Of a DNA stretch of 64,000 bases, positions 61,532 through 64,000 are shown one piece after another. A program made the translations under genes and the position numbers. The notes under the pieces were generated by a model. The model ran no database searches. It was not told where the DNA came from and saw only the letters and a program-made list of their open reading frames with translations. Numbering within the stretch: the stretch's first letter is position 1; each line of letters begins with the position of its first letter. The stretch comes from Pseudomonas segetis (lineage in GTDB: Bacteria > Pseudomonadota > Gammaproteobacteria > Pseudomonadales > Pseudomonadaceae): assembly GCF_900188155.1 (NCBI RefSeq), contig NZ_FZOG01000009.1, positions 62,001 through 126,000 of the forward strand, read 5' to 3'.

Positions 61532-61668
61532 CAGGGTTTCCGTAGGTTGAATTGCGGACAGGACAATTCGTGCCGCAAAGCGCAGGCTCGGCGAGCAATC
61601 GGTGTATCAGGAAAAAGCGCTGGGCCTGATCTGGCTAGCGATTACCAGCCGGATCAGGAACCTGTTTT

Positions 61669-62295
61669 TTACTTAGTCAGCGCTGAATAGCTGTTCATCA
61701 GGTTACGGTAGTTGGGGATGCGCTCGGAGAGCAGGTTACCCAGCCCCTCAATATCGTTGCGCCAGTCACGGTGCAGCTCACAGGCTACGCCGAACCAGTT
61801 CATCATCTGAGCACCAGCCGCACTCATACGCGCCCAAGCCGCTTGTTGCACTGTCTCGTTGAAGGTGCCGGAAGCGTCAGTAACGACAAACACGTCGAAG
61901 CCTTCGGCCAGCGCCGACAGGGTCGGGAATGCCACACAGACGTCGGTGACTACACCGGCGATGATTAACTGCTTACGTCCGGTTGCCTTGATCGCCTTGA
62001 CGAAGTCTTCGTTGTCCCAGGCATTGATTTGGCCTGGACGCGCTATATAGGGTGCGTCTGGGAACATAGCCTTGAGCTCAGGTACCAGTGGGCCATTGGG
62101 ACCCTGCTCGAAGCTAGTGGTGAGAATGGTCGGAAGTTCGAAGAACTTGGCCAGATCGGCCAGCGCTAGAACATTGTTTTTAAACTCATTTGGCGAAAAG
62201 TCCTGGACTAGGGAAATCAGGCCGGTCTGATGATCGACCATCAGGACTACGGCATCGTTCTTGTCCAGACGTTTGTAAGGGGTTGAGTTGCTCAT
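61669..62295 (-). CDS. YcaC-like isochorismatase-family hydrolase
   Basis: A 208-aa protein starting at ATG 62295 after AAAGGAG. Catalytic Asp in VLMVDHQTGL and Cys in VVTDVCVAFP are present. YcaC proteins are octamers with unknown substrate, often induced with oxidative or nitrogen stress genes. It follows the MFS gene in the same direction. Confidence 0.88.
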   Translation of the reverse strand: MSNSTPYKRLDKNDAVVLMVDHQTGLISLVQDFSPNEFKNNVLALADLAKFFELPTILTTSFEQGPNGPLVPELKAMFPDAPYIARPGQINAWDNEDFVKAIKATGRKQLIIAGVVTDVCVAFPTLSALAEGFDVFVVTDASGTFNETVQQAAWARMSAAGAQMMNWFGVACELHRDWRNDIEGLGNLLSERIPNYRNLMNSYSALTK

Positions 62296-62374
62296 GGTTG
62301 ACTCCTTTGGGTGGTGGGTACGCTAACGACACCCGCTAGCGCTCCCTTCGCCCAAATATCGGGCGAAACTTGGT

Positions 62375-63970
62375 TCAGTCCGCCTGGCCGGCTAACAAAT
62401 GGCGGATCTGAATGGCTATATTTGCGGATTGAAATTTCCTAGCTTGCGCCTCTATGCGTTGTTCGGCACGAGTAACCCTGCCGTGGTGACGCAGATGCTC
62501 AAGCCAGGATTCGTCGAAAAAGAATTCGAGCCAGCGCCGCGGGTTTTCCGTGTCCTGTACCAGTCCCCAAGAGAACGATCCATTACGCTGACGCATACGC
62601 TGCACATCGGCCATAGCCGCTAGGAATGCTGGCCAGTGTTCGCCTGCAATATCGTATTCGAGGGTGACCATCACTGGTCCTCGGTCCTGATTATCCTCAT
62701 AGCTCTCAGTCAGAATGGGCACGGGCCAGTGTAGTGATGGCGCCAAGTCTTCTGCGTCGGTCACTGGTAGCTTGAAGCGCACCATTGTTGGAATGCCCAG
62801 CAACAAAAAAGTGGCTGCCCCACACAATGCCAGCGAGATCGAACTGTGGCTGGCAACGAAGCCCCAAAGCAGCCCGCCACAAGCCATGCTGCCGAAGAAC
62901 ACTAGGATGTATACAGACAGCGCGCGCGCGCGAACCCAGGCTGGCACCGAGGTCTGTGCTGCCACCTGTAGGCTAGACAGCACAGCAATCCAGGCGGCAC
63001 CGCTGAGCAGCATCACCGGAACAAGCAAATATAAGTCGCGTACGAAGGCCAGGGCCAGAATCACAAGGGAGTAGACCAGACTGGCAAGCGCCACTAGCCA
63101 GTCCAATTGAATCAATGGCCTAAGACGCGGCAGCAACATGGCCCCAGCCACAGCACCCACACCGACGCTACCGAGTAGTAGACCAAAGTCAGCGGCGCTG
63201 CCATGTAACTCGCTCCGCACGATCAGCGGTAGCAATGACATACCGCCGCTGGCACCGAGAAAGAACGCTAACGCCCGGACCATCACCGCCTGCAGCGGTT
63301 TGGAAGCTCGCGTGTGGCGCCATCCCGCTCGGATTGCACCAGCCAAGCGTTCCGCCGGCAGAACCGTCGGTGGCGCCTCGCGATGCCAAAGCCACAGCAC
63401 CGCAATCACCGCGAAGAACGACAGAGCATTCAACGCGAAAGTCGCCCAGGGCCCGCTGAGGCTAACGAGCACACCAGCGATCGCGGGTCCTATTGCTCTT
63501 GCCACGTTGACCCCGACACTAGATAAGGCTATGGCCGCGGGGAGATCGGCTTTACCTACAAGTTCCGGCGTTAACGCTGACCAGGCAGGCATCATTAGCG
63601 CGGTGCCTATACCCATACCGAGGGTAAGTACCAACAGTAGGCCGACGGTGATCTGCCCGCTCAGGGTGAGCAGGGCTAGAACCATGGCGACTATGGCCAT
63701 CCACATTTGCACGCGCAATAAGTACCGGCGGCGGTCGACGATGTCGGCCAGCGCCCCTGCCGGCAGTGCGAGAAAAAACATTGGCGCGGAGCCAGCGACC
63801 TGAACCAGTGCCACGTTCATCGGGCTGGCAGATAACGAGGTCATTAGCCAGCCTGCACCGACTTCGTGCATCCATGTACCGATATTCGAGGCGATGCTCG
63901 CCAGCCACAACCAGCGGAAGGTCTTGTAGCCAAGTGGGCTCCAAGCTGAGGTTATTGTGGGTGAGGTCAT
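62375..63970 (-). CDS. MFS exporter with C-terminal soluble domain (MFS_3 type)
   Basis: A 531-aa protein. About 11-12 helices (residues 15-410) with GTWMHEVGAGWLM and PAGALADIVDRRRYL, then a cytoplasmic domain of about 120 residues (VMVTLEYDIAGEHWPAFLAA, WLEFFFDESW) resembling antibiotic-biosynthesis-monooxygenase folds. This layout is typical of EntS-like 'transmembrane secretion effector' proteins. Substrate unknown. Only 30 bases of the region upstream are in the window. Confidence 0.87.
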   Translation of the reverse strand: MTSPTITSAWSPLGYKTFRWLWLASIASNIGTWMHEVGAGWLMTSLSASPMNVALVQVAGSAPMFFLALPAGALADIVDRRRYLLRVQMWMAIVAMVLALLTLSGQITVGLLLVLTLGMGIGTALMMPAWSALTPELVGKADLPAAIALSSVGVNVARAIGPAIAGVLVSLSGPWATFALNALSFFAVIAVLWLWHREAPPTVLPAERLAGAIRAGWRHTRASKPLQAVMVRALAFFLGASGGMSLLPLIVRSELHGSAADFGLLLGSVGVGAVAGAMLLPRLRPLIQLDWLVALASLVYSLVILALAFVRDLYLLVPVMLLSGAAWIAVLSSLQVAAQTSVPAWVRARALSVYILVFFGSMACGGLLWGFVASHSSISLALCGAATFLLLGIPTMVRFKLPVTDAEDLAPSLHWPVPILTESYEDNQDRGPVMVTLEYDIAGEHWPAFLAAMADVQRMRQRNGSFSWGLVQDTENPRRWLEFFFDESWLEHLRHHGRVTRAEQRIEAQARKFQSANIAIQIRHLLAGQAD

Positions 63971-64000
63971 GGTCAGAGCCAGCCTTTTAGAGGGTATTCA

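Overview
The window is chromosomal DNA from a Pseudomonas-type gammaproteobacterium. The evidence is the urea/amide transporter with formamidase, a purine-type gene cluster, Pseudomonas-like protein sequences, and a tRNA-Arg(CCG)-like 3' end. A complete Mu-like transposable prophage sits in the middle.

Host left arm (1-18784). A large hybrid sensor kinase with an NCS1-permease-type N-terminus (open at the left edge) diverges from urtABCDE (ABC uptake of urea or short-chain amides) followed by fmdA (formamidase) and fmdB. One bipartite operator-like element (TACGTCA-N5-CGTAT with a matching upstream half) lies in front of both urtA and fmdA. Next come a leftward nucleobase set (transthyretin-like protein, deaminase, NCS2 permease) with a divergent LysR regulator, a glutaredoxin-MauE-type fusion, a GlxA-type AraC regulator, an MHS-family MFS transporter and a PAP2 phosphatase.

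Prophage (18785-53688, 34,904 bp). Its ends are exact: TGT...ACA termini, terminal 27-bp imperfect inverted repeats and a 5-bp target duplication (ATAGC). Order: leftward repressor, rightward ner, transposase A and B, early genes, gemA, a Mor-type activator, lysis genes (SAR endolysin, Rz with nested Rz1), terminase and head genes, contractile tail genes with a -1 frameshift chaperone, a fibre module, and a right-end accessory cassette. In the early region a DUF2786 gene is bracketed by two hammerhead ribozymes (type II layout) that abut the stop codons of the gene before it and of the gene itself. The right-end cassette, where Mu carries com-mom, holds Com, a 50-aa protein, an ABC-ATPase fused to a GNAT acetyltransferase, and a formyltransferase-fold protein lacking the usual catalytic Asn. 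I regard the ribozyme pair and this cassette as the most interesting systems here.

Host right arm (53694-64000). A tRNA-Arg 3' remnant still followed by its own terminator suggests that the DNA to its right is an integrated island. That arm carries, all leftward, a molybdenum hydroxylase operon (cytochrome c, 2Fe-2S subunit, Tat-exported molybdopterin subunit, XdhC-type maturation factor, small ORF), a decayed LysR start, a small-subunit catalase, a YcaC-like isochorismatase-family hydrolase and an MFS exporter.

All calls come from reading the sequence; no database search was run.
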